From: Impatiens glandulifera
Lineage: Eukaryota > Streptophyta > Magnoliopsida > Ericales > Balsaminaceae
Length of the DNA stretch: 64,000 nt
Assembly: GCF_907164915.1 (NCBI RefSeq)
Contig: NC_061867.1
Location: forward strand, 50,843,852-50,907,851
Direction of reading: 5' to 3'
Made by a program: the position numbers and the translations under genes
Notes under the pieces: generated by a model
What the model was told of the DNA's origin: nothing
What the model saw: the letters and a program-made list of their open reading frames with translations, nothing else
Databases searched by the model: none
In this document: positions 1 through 11,090 of the stretch, in pieces
Layout: every line of letters begins with the position of its first letter
Position numbering within the stretch: position 1 is the first letter of the stretch

Positions 1-23
1 GCTCAATTCTCCAACCGCTGAAG

Positions 24-322
24 ATGAAGAACAGCCGCTTCTACTCTCCGATGAAGATCGATGAACAAAGCTCTTCTCCTGCTCGCTCTTCATCTCCTTC
101 CGTTGAAGAACGAAGAACGTCGAACAACACGAACAATTTCATCGATTCTCCACTCCTCCAGCAGGTATGTCGCTTAGTTTTTTATTGCATTTGCCTAATC
201 TCAGTTTACTGGTTGTCAAGAATCGTTTTTCTTAATCATTGTTGTGACAACAGCTTGTTTCAGTTTGGGGATCAATACCCACTCTGATATCAAATGATAG
301 ACGACTGAGGAAACTCGAATAA
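24..322 (+). CDS. putative small two-exon protein, 69 aa
   Basis: Exon 1 would run from an ATG at 24 to 164, where CAG is followed by the donor GTATGT. An acceptor ending at 253 (ACAACAG) joins in the same phase to 254-322, ending in TAA. This gives 69 residues rich in Ser, with paired SSSP/SSPS stretches and a short tail ending RRLRKLE. The frame stays open upstream to the window edge, so the real start may lie outside. It sits 41 bp before the ATG of the PPR gene. It could therefore be an upstream ORF or leader of that transcript, or the last exons of another gene. I recognise no domain. The splice model is an inference from site quality and phase only. Confidence 0.3.
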
Positions 323-363
323 TCCGTTGGTCCTTCTTTAGCTGAACATTAGACTGATCCGAT

Positions 364-2961
364 ATGAGCAACAACTACACGTTCGCCAAATGTCGTACAC
401 TTATCACGAACAACTTTCGAACGGCAGCCACGAGTTTTTCTCCTTGGTTGTCTACTATGGAGATCGACGGGACACTTTACTCAAAAACGTCCTCTTTTAC
501 TAGGGAATTGTCTGTTTTCCTTAAAAAAGCATGTTTCTTCTCAACCCAGATGAACAAAGAAACGTTGAACATCTTTGAGGAGGTGACTACAAATTTCGAC
601 TCTCACTCAACTGCACGCCGTCTGCAACAGTGTGTTGTGAATGGAGTACCCAACACAGGAATGAGTCTTCATTGCGACATTTTGAAGAAAGGGAACTGTT
701 TGGATTTGTTTGCCTGGAATGTTCTCCTGAATATGTATGTTAAGTTAGACCTATTGTCCCATGCAATCACGCTGTTCGATGAAATGCCCGAGAGAAATAC
801 CATCTCTTTCGTGACAATGATTCAGGGATATGTGCAGTCTTTACGGTTTGTTGAGGCTTTAGATTTGTTTCTGAGACTACATAGAGAAGGCCACGAGCTT
901 AATCCATTTGTTTTCACAACTATTCTCAAACTGCTTGTTAGTATGGAATCAGCAGAGATGTCATGGAGGTTCCATGCTTGTATATATAAGCTTGGGCATG
1001 TTTCCAATACCTTTGTTGCCACTGCTCTTATTGATTCCTATTCTGTTTCTGGCTTTGTTAATGTTGCTGAGGATGTATTTGATTCAATTATTGACAAGGA
1101 CATGGTTTCTTGGACAGGCATGATAGGATGTTATTCAGAGAATGGTTATTTTGAACAAGCATTGCAGTTTTTTTCTCAAATGAGATGTACAGGATTGAAG
1201 CCTAACAACTACACATTTGCAAGTGTGATTAAAGCTTGTCTTGGTCTTGAAGCCCATGACATTGCTCAAGGTGTTCATGCATGTACATTGAAAATGAACT
1301 ATGAGGTGGATCCTTATGTCGGACCAGCTCTTCTCGAATTGTATTCAAGATGTGGAGAAGACATGGATGATGTTGAGAAAGTATTCAACGAAATTCCCGA
1401 AAAAGATGTAGTGTCTTGGAGTTTCATGATTGCAAGGTACTCGCAGAATAACCGAAGCAACGAAGCCATTGAGGTTTTCCGTAGAATGCAAGGTACTCAC
1501 TTTGTTCTTCCTAATCAATTTACTTTCACTAGCTTGTTGCAAGCTTGTGCGAATACAAAAAATCTTGAATTAGGAAGCCAGATTCATACCTTTGTTATGA
1601 AAGTCGGTTTAGATTCTGTTGTGTTTGTTTCAAACGCTCTTATGGACGTATATGCTAAATGTGGTCGGATAGAAATATCGATGAAACTATTTCGGGAATG
1701 CACCAACACAAATGAAGTGTCGTGGAACACGATAATTGTGGGTTATGTTAGTTTGGGAGATGGGGAAATGGTTTTGAGCTTGTTTTTGAATATGCTTAGA
1801 AACCGAATTCACCCTACCGAGGTGACCTACTCGACTGTTGTTCGTGCTTGTGCCGGATTAGCATCAATGGAGACTGGTTCTCAGTTACATTCCTTAACCG
1901 TAAAAACTTTATATAACCTTGACTCGATAGTTGCTAATTCTTTAATCGACATGTATGGAAAATGTGGTAGTATCGTTAACGCGCAATTGGTTTTTGACGA
2001 AATGAACGAACAGGATATAGTTTCATGGAACACAATGATCTCAGTTTATTCCATGCACGGTCGAGGGGACGAAGCGTTAAAAACCTTCGAAAGAATGAAG
2101 AAAATCGGTTGTAAACCGAACAAGACGACGTTTATCGGAGTCCTTTCTGCTTGTACAAACACAGGGTTATTAGAGAAAGGCGAAGAATACTTTACTTCCA
2201 TGGTTAAAGACTATAACATCGAGCCTAGCGGAGAACACTATACTTGTATGGTAGGTCTATTTGGAAGATGTCGACTTTTCGATAAGGCGGTTAAGTTGAT
2301 TCGAGAAATTCCTTTCGAGCCTAACGTGTCGGTTTGGCGAGCTTTGCTTAGTTCTTGTGTTGTTCATAAAGAGATTGAGGTTGGCTTAGAATGTGTGGAA
2401 AGTTTGCTTAGAATAATGGATCCTGAAGACGATGGATCGTATGTTTTGGTTTCGAATATGTATGCTATCGCGAAGAAATGGGATGAAGTGCGTTTCGTTA
2501 GGGAGAGTATGAAAAGGAAAGGGGTGAAGAAAGAACCGGGTTTGAGTTGGATAGAGTATCAAGGCATTGTTCATTACTTTTCAGTCGGGGGGAAGAACAA
2601 TAACAACAACAATTCAGATTATGATACTAGGTTGATTCATGGAATGTTGGTATGGTTGAAAATGAAAGTAAGCAGGGCAGGTTTTGTTCCCAATTGTGAT
2701 GTTGTTTTGTTAGATGTTGATGATAATGAGAAATCTAATCTATTGTGGATGCATAGCGAGAGATTGGCTTTGGCGTTTGCATTGGTTCGGACCCCATCTG
2801 GAAGTCTAGTTCGGATTATAAAGAATCTAAGAATATGTTTGGATTGTCATGCTGTTATGAAGTTTGTTTCGAAGGTTGTGGACCGAGAAATCGTTGTTAG
2901 GGATGTAAATCGGTTTCATCACTTTCGCGATGGAATTTGCTCGTGCAATGATTATTGGTAA
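364..2961 (+). CDS. DYW-class pentatricopeptide repeat protein (At5g13230-like), organellar RNA editing
   Basis: This is an intronless 865-aa protein. About the first 70 residues are Ser/Thr/Lys-rich and look like an organelle transit peptide. A series of PLS-type PPR repeats follows, with the usual 'VSWNTMI', 'GxxPNxxTF' and 'NALIDMYxKCG' motifs. After these come the E/E+ region and a complete C-terminal DYW domain. The deaminase-type zinc ligands are visible as HSE at 797-799 and CLDC at 825-828, and the protein ends in NDYW. PLS-DYW proteins bind a specific organellar transcript and support C-to-U editing. The order of motifs and sequence resemblance, from memory, point to the Arabidopsis At5g13230 orthologue, annotated as mitochondrial. 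No breaks are seen. A run of Asn codons near residue 745 is a local simple repeat. The RNA target cannot be read from the sequence. Confidence 0.93.
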   Translation: MSNNYTFAKCRTLITNNFRTAATSFSPWLSTMEIDGTLYSKTSSFTRELSVFLKKACFFSTQMNKETLNIFEEVTTNFDSHSTARRLQQCVVNGVPNTGMSLHCDILKKGNCLDLFAWNVLLNMYVKLDLLSHAITLFDEMPERNTISFVTMIQGYVQSLRFVEALDLFLRLHREGHELNPFVFTTILKLLVSMESAEMSWRFHACIYKLGHVSNTFVATALIDSYSVSGFVNVAEDVFDSIIDKDMVSWTGMIGCYSENGYFEQALQFFSQMRCTGLKPNNYTFASVIKACLGLEAHDIAQGVHACTLKMNYEVDPYVGPALLELYSRCGEDMDDVEKVFNEIPEKDVVSWSFMIARYSQNNRSNEAIEVFRRMQGTHFVLPNQFTFTSLLQACANTKNLELGSQIHTFVMKVGLDSVVFVSNALMDVYAKCGRIEISMKLFRECTNTNEVSWNTIIVGYVSLGDGEMVLSLFLNMLRNRIHPTEVTYSTVVRACAGLASMETGSQLHSLTVKTLYNLDSIVANSLIDMYGKCGSIVNAQLVFDEMNEQDIVSWNTMISVYSMHGRGDEALKTFERMKKIGCKPNKTTFIGVLSACTNTGLLEKGEEYFTSMVKDYNIEPSGEHYTCMVGLFGRCRLFDKAVKLIREIPFEPNVSVWRALLSSCVVHKEIEVGLECVESLLRIMDPEDDGSYVLVSNMYAIAKKWDEVRFVRESMKRKGVKKEPGLSWIEYQGIVHYFSVGGKNNNNNNSDYDTRLIHGMLVWLKMKVSRAGFVPNCDVVLLDVDDNEKSNLLWMHSERLALAFALVRTPSGSLVRIIKNLRICLDCHAVMKFVSKVVDREIVVRDVNRFHHFRDGICSCNDYW

Positions 2962-3674
2962 ATTCAAATTCTTCTGTCATTAAAGTTGTTTAATTAAACT
3001 TTTTTTTTCATCTTAAAAAAAATGAAATAGTTAATATAGTTTTGACTTAACTTACTAATTTCATTTTCTCCTTCAATTAAAACATAATATTTATTGAATT
3101 ATTTTAATATTTTAATAAAAGGTAATTGTAGTTGAGATATGTGGTGCAGGCATGAATTCTTTATTATAAATATTTGCGTGGGTAATTCAGAAACTTACAA
3201 CTTTATATTTTTAAATTTTGACTATGTAAAAGAGTATTTTTAAAATGAATTAATTTAACTAATATTTATTTTAACATTTTGGTGAGATTAAAAAAATGAA
3301 TGACTATACTGAAAAAATATAGATAAAATTAATGAGACTAAAATCTTAAGAAACATAGGAGGATCTCATTTCTAAATAACATATTTAATTTTAAGCAGGC
3401 CAATACATAACAATGGAATCATATATCAGCTAGCAAAACACACAAATAAGGGAACAATAAACATGGAGGTTGTTTTATTATTAAAATTTAATTAAACAAT
3501 TTTCTTTTAATCTTTTTAAAAGAAAAATAAATAGTTTAGATACATAACTTACACCAAAACTGTGAAAATGAAAATGAAATACACTAATTCAATTCTTTTA
3601 AATTATAACTTGTTTGATGTAAAAAAAATTATTTTTTTCACAATCAAATAAGAAAAATAACATAGAAGTAAGTG
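2962..3674. other. AT-rich intergenic DNA, no gene seen
   Basis: This is the 3' flank of the PPR gene. It contains poly-A/T runs and no open frame of note. I see no recognisable element. Confidence 0.6.
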
Positions 3675-3746
3675 GGGGCGTTCCGAGAATCGAACTCGGG
3701 ACCTCTTGCACCCAAAGCAAGAATCATACCACTAGACCAAACGCCC
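3675..3746 (-). tRNA. tRNA-Pro (anticodon UGG), nuclear type
   Basis: Read on the minus strand, this is a full cloverleaf. The acceptor GGGCGTT pairs with AACGCCC. The D-arm holds the A-box GGTCTAGTGGTATG. The anticodon arm TCTTGC-TTTGGGT-GCAAGA carries TGG, and the T-arm contains GTTCGATTC. The length is 72 nt with discriminator C at 3675. A run of T on the minus strand, about 17 bp beyond the 3' end, can serve as pol III terminator. The sequence is the plant cytosolic tRNA-Pro type, unlike the plastid one. Confidence 0.95.
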
Positions 3747-3950
3747 AATTGTTTTTTTATAACAATTTCGTAAATTAATATTTATGATATTAAAGTTAAT
3801 ATAAATGTTATTTCCTAAGATTTTCAATTTTTTTTATGAAACTGTAACATATGGTATAAGATAATTTTTGGATTGAAATGGCCGTAACAAAGTAAATAAT
3901 TTATAATGTGCTTGATAAGAAAATGTATTCATATAAAAATTTTAAAATAT

Positions 3951-4010
3951 GATGAAAGTGTATCATTTATAGTGTTATTTGATGAAAGTGTATCATTTAT
4001 AGCGTTAATT
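3951..4010. repeat. 30-bp tandem duplication, two units
   Basis: The segment beginning GATGAAAGTGTATCATTTAT at 3951 is repeated at 3981, with one change in the first 25 bases. Confidence 0.8.
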
Positions 4011-5191
4011 GATGTAAGGTTAATTGAAAATATAATTAAGTTTTTTGTATGAAAAAATTTACTTTGGTTAATATTTATTATATATTTTTTTAATAATTAC
4101 TTCAATCATTTTATAAATAAATTCCAAATAGAGGAAAACAAGACATCTTATAAATTTCAGAAAGTTACAATATCAGTTTCTAACCTCAACTTACAAAATC
4201 ATTTTTTCTCATAATTAGCTTTAGGAAATGACCCTATGTCTTATCATTTGGTAGATTTTCAACATAAAATGTATTGATTAAGATAGTTTTGGATTATTTC
4301 AAAAGTGGACAGCAGGTTCCCAAGAACAGGGGAGATCACTGTTTTGGTTAAGTTCAATGCCATTTCATGCTCAAAATATAAATACTTTCCTTTACAATCT
4401 CTTAATAGAATCTCACCCTATAATGTTCAATTGTGCAGTTAGCCATAGGCTAGATATTGTCGTGGAGTTTCTGTTTTTCTTTTTTTGAAACTCATTCCCC
4501 GAACAAATATCAATGAAAAGTTTTGTGAAAGTTTGTTTATCTCAATTGTATTTTCTAATTTCGCTTTTTGTTTTAGACTATTACTCATAATTATCTCGCT
4601 GCACTTTGAACATAAATTCTCTTTTGATCTTTGAGATCAAGAACCGGTAACACTAGTTACAGATTTAAGTCGTAACACTTTCATAATTCAAATCCTAACT
4701 CATCAACCTAGTCTCTAATTGCACTTTGGCAGAATGCCAAGTCACTAAAACAAGCACATCACATGACAAAAGTGTTCCTATGTGACTTCAAGCTTGAATG
4801 AAAAATAAAATCTTGTTTAAAAGGGTTTTATATATACAAAATAATAGTTGAATTCGGGCGGATTTGCAATTGCATACATTGCCATCAAAGCTCAAATCCG
4901 AGGCAGAAAGAACTATTTCATATATGAAAATTGGAAGAAAAAAAACTCAACTTATGTCTTCATCAGCTTCATACCTACATAATAACATGTCATTAAAGAA
5001 AACTGTGTTAACATTTTCAAAGAGCAAATACTCATGTTCGCAAGGTCATGAAAACTAAAAAACCATATTCGAGACACACATTTAAGAGCTTATTCTTAAG
5101 GGTTATTTGTATTTAATCTAAGAGCTTGTTTTTTCTTTGGCAAAAAAATTAGTCATTCCTCTAAAATATTTGAACTATTCATAACAAAAAC
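4011..5191. other. AT-rich intergenic DNA between convergent tRNA/PPR transcription units
   Basis: No convincing gene is present. The phrase around 4725-4760 (ACTTTGGCAGAATGCCA) recurs in degraded form near 7490, suggesting a dispersed repeat. The segment just below 5241 may hold a 3' terminal exon or UTR of the minus-strand PPR gene, but I could not identify one. Confidence 0.4.
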
Positions 5192-6876
5192 TTACATGAA
5201 ATTAAAACCTTTAGCAAAAAGAAAAAGGAGAAAGGGTATACCTGAAATGTTTTTTGCAGCAATCATCTCTTTGTGTAATTGTTGAGCAAATTCAGGCATG
5301 TCTAGAGTATTATAAAATTGAATCATAGTAGTAAAAGTGATACTATCAGGTTTCAATTTTCTTTCCTTCATTGACATATACAATTCGCCAATCTTTCTAA
5401 CATCACCCGCCATACCATAAGCATAGATAACACAGTTGAAGAAAGCTGTGTCCAAAACCACATCCGAATTCTCCACTTGCCTCATAACCGAATCAACCTT
5501 AGTTACAAGCCCGCATTTACTATAAGCGCTCACAACCGAACAATACGTGACAGTATTCGGTTTCATTCCTCCATCTTTCATTCTCAAAAAATATTCTTCC
5601 ATTTTCTGAATATCACCTGCTTTCCCAAACATCTCAATGAAAATATTAAAAGTTACAATTGTCGGAGAATAGAATCTTTTTTGCATGAATTCCATTACAG
5701 ATTCCATCTTTTCGTACATTCTCGATTTCCCGTACGATCTAATTAAGATGTTGAAGGTTCTAATATCTGGTTTTACTCCCATAAGCTGGAACTCGTCAAA
5801 CCATTTCTCCATTCTCTCTATATCCCCATATTTACCATAAGCGCCGATAATCGAATTAAATGTGAAGACATCCGGAAGACATGTCCCACTTTCAATCATA
5901 TCCGTTAAAACGCTTTCCATCTGATTAAATTGTTTTGTCTTTCCGTATCCATCGATTATGGTATTGTAGGTAACGTCGTTACAATCGATCCCAAGATATG
6001 ACATTTCGGTAAGAACGCCTTTAATGAGGTCAAAGCGACAGCTTTTGATGCAGCAGTTGATAAGAGTGGAGAACATATAGACATCCGGTTTACAGTTGGC
6101 GGCAGATTTCATCTCATCTAGAATGAAGAATGCTTCATCGAGAAAACCGTTCAGGCCATAGGCACCAATAAGCGCGGTGTATACATCAATCGTGGGCTGG
6201 ATTCCATCCGATCGCATGATCTCAAACAGAAGACCGACTTGCTTTGGCTGGTTGCATTTGCCAAGCATTATTAACAGTTTGGTGTAAGTTTGGCATCTTG
6301 GCTCATACCAAAGTTGCTTGCGAAGCAGACTGAAAATCTATAAGTAGGATATCCATATGGCTATTTGTTAATTCAAGAGTTTAATCTTGGAATTTCTTGT
6401 ATGCTAAATAAATACTAAATGAAGTTTCATATAACTATTACTCTCACTTTTTACTCTAGCGATTTTCTAATGTTATTGTGAGGGTGACAAAATACCAGTA
6501 TCCAAATAGGTTCAGTTATTTTTGTTTCCATGAAGTGAACAGAAAGTGTACTGACCTTGAGAGCCGATTCCCACTGTTTTTCTCGAATTGCCACATCCAG
6601 CGAGTCCAAAACCGCCTTAGGCCATAGCTGACTGTACTTGGTCGAGTTAGCTTTACACTCAATGGCTTTAATGGCAGCCTCTGTTCGAAGAATCCGAGAA
6701 AGGTCCTTTTGGGGTTCTCTCTGAAGACCTTGAGAAATAGACTCGGAGTTCTTCTTGGCAGACATGATTTGCGATAAGCGCGGTCTCCTTGAGACTGCAA
6801 CTGGATCATCCACAACTTTTGTTGAACAACTGGTGGATGTCAGCAAGAAGATCTTCATTTCTTTAGTAAACCACAT
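5192..6876 (-). CDS. P-class pentatricopeptide repeat protein (At3g53170-like)
   Basis: The gene has two clear exons on the minus strand. Exon 1 (6876-6556) ends ALK before the donor GTCAGT. The intron (6555-6338) ends in TTATAG. Exon 2 (6337 downward) begins IFSLLRKQLWYEPRC in the same phase. About ten tandem 35-residue P-type repeats follow, with 'VTYNTIIDGYGK' and 'PDVFTFNSIIGAYG'-style motifs and no E or DYW tail. Read to the stop at 5192, the protein is about 488 aa. A donor-like CAG|GTATAC at 5242/5241 suggests a last intron, so the final 16 or so codons may be intronic. The start is also uncertain: ATG at 6876, ATG at 6858, or further upstream. Both ATGs lead into a Ser/Thr-rich leader that could target an organelle. 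P-class proteins generally act in organellar RNA stability, splicing or translation. The orthologue call is from memory. Confidence 0.85.
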
Positions 6877-7166
6877 GAAAGTGAGCAACAAAGAAAAGGA
6901 GAAATTAACTAAATTAGTCAAAAGAAAGAAAAGGAGAATAATTTTGTAACATATAATTTGAAGGGAGCTTGTCAAAGGATTGGATTAAATGGTTAGCAAC
7001 TTTAATAACAAAACCTAATTGTAAAACTAATCCATTTCTAGTTATGGTTGTGGTTTACCAAATCATGACAAAATTAAGACTGCATTAGTTTTTTTTCCCA
7101 AAAAAAAAGACTGCATTAGGTTCAGTATATGCGAAGCATAAATAAATCAAGAACAAGTGAAATAAT

Positions 7167-8196
7167 GTTAGGTTAGGAGGCAATTGCGTTGATTGAGTGA
7201 GTTGAGTCTCGGTTGGAAAGTTGGGCAATAGGTCATCCTTCAATCCAAATGCCAAAACTTAAAAAACAAGAGTTCTTCCTAACAGGTTTTCCGAAAATTC
7301 ATCTTTCCACCTGAGGTTGCACTTTTCAGCTCGTTTCGATGTTATTCCTAAAAAAGCAGACTTGATAGATTTTGAAATTTCAGATTTCGGAAATCTAACA
7401 GACATTTTGTTTTCAGCAAATAAAATCTAAATTCATCTAGATATCATGCAATTGATTTCAGACAGTAATAGATAACCTACTCAACTTTACTTTGGCAGAA
7501 TGTCATGTCACTTGAACAAGTTATGAATCTGAAACAAGATACCTTTAATCATTTCAACTTTAAACACATCTAGATCATAAGATTAAATAATGAAATCCAA
7601 AACCAACTTCTAGGCCAAGTATCTATGAAAGACACAAGATCTTGATCAAACAATCTCAATCAAATACAAGACTGTTTTGAATTTGAAACTATGAATATGA
7701 AAAGGTTTTGATTGGATTTCAGCTACATTCTCTAGATGAAGTCCATTCTAAATCATTTTAACATAAACCTAGAGTGCATTAAACCTAATAATAAGAAATG
7801 AAGCATCAATAGTTTCAAAATCAAATTGCATTTCATTAAATCAACAATTTAACAACAAAAATGGAGCATCAATAGTTTGAAAATCAACTTGCATTTCATT
7901 AAATCAACAATTTAACAACAAGAAATGGAGCATCAATAGTTTGAAAATCAACTTGCATTTCATTAAATCAACAAATTTGATACAATCTATTGACCTATTA
8001 CAATATTAAGTCATTCTAATATAACATCAAGTGATCCTGACACATTAGGTGATAGAGAATCCAAATTTTACTAATATTTTGATTAACTACAAATGAAAGA
8101 TTATCACAATTTATACTACTCTAACAAAAGCTAATATCATAAAAGATGGCCTAATGCCCAACTTACTCAATCAGCCCAATTGCCTCATAACCTAAC
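7167..8196. repeat. inverted-repeat element, about 1.03 kb (possible TIR transposon relic)
   Basis: The left arm 7167-7234 (GTTAGGTTAGGAGGCAATTG...AAGTTGGGCAATAGG) matches, in reverse complement, 8145-8196 (GGCCTAATGCCCAACTTACT...ATAACCTAAC). The left arm carries a 16-bp insertion relative to the right. No coding sequence is seen between the arms. The boundaries and any target duplication are unclear. Confidence 0.5.
7797..7978. repeat. 63-64 bp tandem repeat, three copies
   Basis: Units starting at AGCATCAATAGTTT (7802, 7865, 7929) are nearly identical, spaced 63 and 64 bp. The array lies inside the inverted-repeat element. Confidence 0.85.
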
Positions 8197-8990
8197 CCTA
8201 TCTCACGTATCAGTTATGATTCTCTAACAAAATTGCTTCATAATGAGTGTGGGAGGATGTGATGCATAAATAAAATCTTAAACTGTGAAGCATGTCGGAT
8301 TCACAAAGGTATATACTTTATCTATATAAATAACAAAATTCTCAAAGATTGAGAGCTCCAACAATTATGTGCATAAACAGGTTGGTTGAGTCGTTTATTC
8401 CACCGAAAAAGTCATCTTATCCGTTGGGGTCGGTTTTCCAAAAACTCCAACCATCGGTTATCAAATAGTTAAATGACATATGCTAGTTATTTACAAAAAC
8501 TTTTTTTAGCACATTTCAGTCCATCTCATGCACATTTTCAGCATGTTGATATAACTTTTCATTCACCACCAAATTTACAGACATCTATCTCTAGTCTCTA
8601 CATATAACAAACAACAAAATTCAGATTATCAAATAAATACTGAATCAAATAAGTTTAACAAATCAAATAAAAAACCCTGACAGTACATTATTAGCAATTT
8701 CAGTTTCTAGTTCATAAGTAACTAAACAGTTCTAAAGCCTAACAAAGAATTAGAATCAATTCCGCCCTTCCTTCTGTTTCTCCCCTGCTAATTAGAATGC
8801 ATTAAAATACACAGAAACAATTGGAAAGCAACAGTTTTGACTAACTTGTTTCTGTTTAAGCTACAGTTCACTGTGAGTATCATCCATATGAAAATAATTT
8901 ATAATCTCTCATGCAGCAAACAACCAGGATGTTGTGGACGATAAAAATACTTAAGAACATGACAGTGAGGGAATAAATACGAATTAGCGT
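8197..8990. other. intergenic DNA, nothing recognised
   Basis: The base composition is moderately AT-rich. I found no open frames, RNA genes or repeats that I could support. Confidence 0.5.
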
Positions 8991-9000
8991 CGGAAACCCT

Positions 9001-9200
9001 ACCTTATTGAAGAAACCCAAATAAGTTAATTCAATTACTTCCTCCTCGAAGCGTCACTTTGCAATACATAAAGAAGAATCATTCATCGCAATGGAAATTC
9101 ATTGTAATCTGCAGTCAGAAACTCAAAATTTGAAGATGAACATTGAACAAACAAAGAAACGACGTCGTTTGCATTTTTCCTGCAGAAAATAACCCGGCTG
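9001..9200 (-). promoter_or_regulatory. possible minus-strand promoter and non-coding first exon with ACGACGTCGT palindrome
   Basis: Read on the minus strand, a transcript-like segment ends in TTCAATAAG|GTAGGG, a good splice donor at about 9001. Upstream of it lies the perfect 14-bp palindrome AAACGACGTCGTTT at 9157-9170, with a GACGTC bZIP-type core. This could be a remote 5'-UTR exon of the P-class PPR gene about 2.1 kb downstream, or a relic. RNA evidence would decide. Confidence 0.25.
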
Positions 9201-9252
9201 ACTATTGCTCAACAAGTATTTTTTGTCCTCACCTATTCAATTTTGTTTGTTT

Positions 9253-9254
<2 letters not shown>

Positions 9255-9285
<31 letters not shown>
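9255..9285. repeat. (TA)n microsatellite
   Basis: About 15 uninterrupted AT dinucleotides. Confidence 0.95.
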
Positions 9286-9288
<3 letters not shown>

Positions 9289-9499
9289 ATTTATTTTCAA
9301 TAAAAAAATTTAAAAAATATTCTTTAATGTGTTATTGTCTCCCTCTAACTAATTATATATTATTTTATTATAAATCATATTGATATATGTATCATTTTAT
9401 AAGCTTAAAAATAGATAGGTTAACAATTAAAATTGTTAATATATTGATACGATAAATTATATATAATAACTCAGGTATTATAGCGAGAAATGATAGGTA

Positions 9500-9777
9500 G
9501 GGTGACATAGAGAACGTGGCATGTCATACTGTCATGTACCTGCCATAGCGGAGGAAAAAGATATAATAAAAAAACGTTTCACACCCTCGCTACCAGTCGC
9601 GTCTCTTCGTCTGGTCTCGTCTCTTCCGTTGCTTGCATTTTTTCTTCTTTATTCTGGTTGCTCTTCCGCTTGCTCGCGTTTCTTCTTCTTCTCTCCGATT
9701 GGTCTTTCCGTTGGCTTGATATCAAACATTTTTGAAAAATATTTCTAAAGCTCTAGTCTTCTGAAGCCAAAATGGTA
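9500..9777 (+). pseudogene. orphan first exon: pyrimidine-rich leader, ATG, then intron donor
   Basis: A CT-rich stretch (9580-9720) typical of a plant 5' UTR leads to GCCAAAATGGTAAGA at about 9767-9781, that is ATG directly followed by a consensus donor GTAAGA. Many plant ribosomal-protein and snRNP genes have this 'ATG|intron' first exon. No matching coding exon follows on the plus strand before the retroelement at about 11 kb. It therefore looks like a gene start cut from its body. The apparent 75-codon frame through this stretch is compositional and not believed. Confidence 0.3.
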
Positions 9778-9779
9778 AG

Positions 9780-11090
9780 AAAATAGTTTCTGAAGCTTAG
9801 TTTAATTTCTTATTTCAGTTTTTCAAACTTTACGTTTTGTTTCTTATTTCTTTTAAAATTCTACATTTATCTCTCATTTGATACTCATGAATCACAGAAA
9901 AAGTCGTTTCGTTTACTGAATCGTTAAAGAAATTGACAAATAAAACTAAGAAGTAACGCATTTAAAACTGTATTTATATAGTATTGTTTTTAATATTGTA
10001 GTTGATTTTCATGTAGAAAGCAGACTGATTAGTTTTTAAGTGAATGAATTAGGTGTTCATGTAAATCATTTTAAAAAGTAGATAATGTACATATTTGACT
10101 ACACTTTTTGAATCATATGGCAAGGTTTTCATGTAAAATGCAGAGTGATTAGCTTTTAAGTGAATGAATATTTGCAAAATAATTTCATGTAAATCATTTA
10201 GAATGTTTGGGTTTAGTATTAAGATACGACTTTTATTGCTTGAATTGAAAAATATATAGCAATTTGTCATATAAAATGATTTACACCTTCATATGAAATG
10301 ATTGAAACCTTCGTATAAAACGATTTACGCTTTCATATAAAATGTAGTTCAGACCTGTAATGAGATTTACTAAAATGCTTAAAAATTAAAAGATAATAAT
10401 AGAATGGTTTGTTTAATGTTTAAATGCGACTTAAAATGCTTGAAAACTGAAAAATATATAGCAAACTATCATATAAAACTATTTACACCTTCAAATAACC
10501 TTTTATTTTGCATTTAATGAAGCACTTACTTACAAAGTTATTTGAATGAGATTTTACTTACAAGGTCCTCATTGTCGATATTCTAATTGAAAATTTCGAG
10601 CTGCTTCATTTCTTCAATGAGGGTTGCCTCGAATTCATCATCAACGCTTGTAAACACTAAAAATCAACACTCTAATTTATAATATTAAAATAATTATTTT
10701 TAAATAAATAAGACAAAATAATTAACCACATGATCAAACACTATCTAAAATAGTTAATTAAGATTAATTATTGTGTTAATTAATCAAATTAATTAGGGTT
10801 AAGGCCAAAATAAAAAAAAATTACGATAAATGTTGTACCCATATTATCTAAAAATAATTTTAAAAAAATTAATGGACAAAAATAAATAATTTTGATGAAT
10901 TGTTGTATCAATTTCATCTAAAAGAATTATTTATTTACCTAAAAATATAAAAAAAAAAAATTGTAAAATATTTGTCATATTTATTTTAATATTTTATGTA
11001 TTTGAAAATATCAAAATTAAAGTTAAAAGGGTGAAAAAAATAAATTTCAAATAAACTTTTAAGGTTTTAATAAAAACAAATATATGTAAT
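9780..11090. other. AT-rich intergenic DNA with degenerate short repeats
   Basis: A phrase of the type CATATAAAATGATTTACACC recurs several times between 10260 and 10500, and a longer phrase with TTTTCATGTAGAAAGCAGA recurs around 10010 and 10130. On the minus strand 10600-10660 has a short coding-like run ending in a stop, resembling a terminal exon. It is too short to identify. Confidence 0.4.

Noticed and set aside
9521..9748. 75-codon plus-strand frame
   Set aside because: It arises from the CT-rich leader; no domain is present and a better-supported ATG|donor lies downstream.
10600..10660. minus-strand exon-like run ending in a stop (reads DDEFEATLIEEMKQLE)
   Set aside because: Too short to identify, with no neighbouring exons; kept only as a remark in the gap entry.
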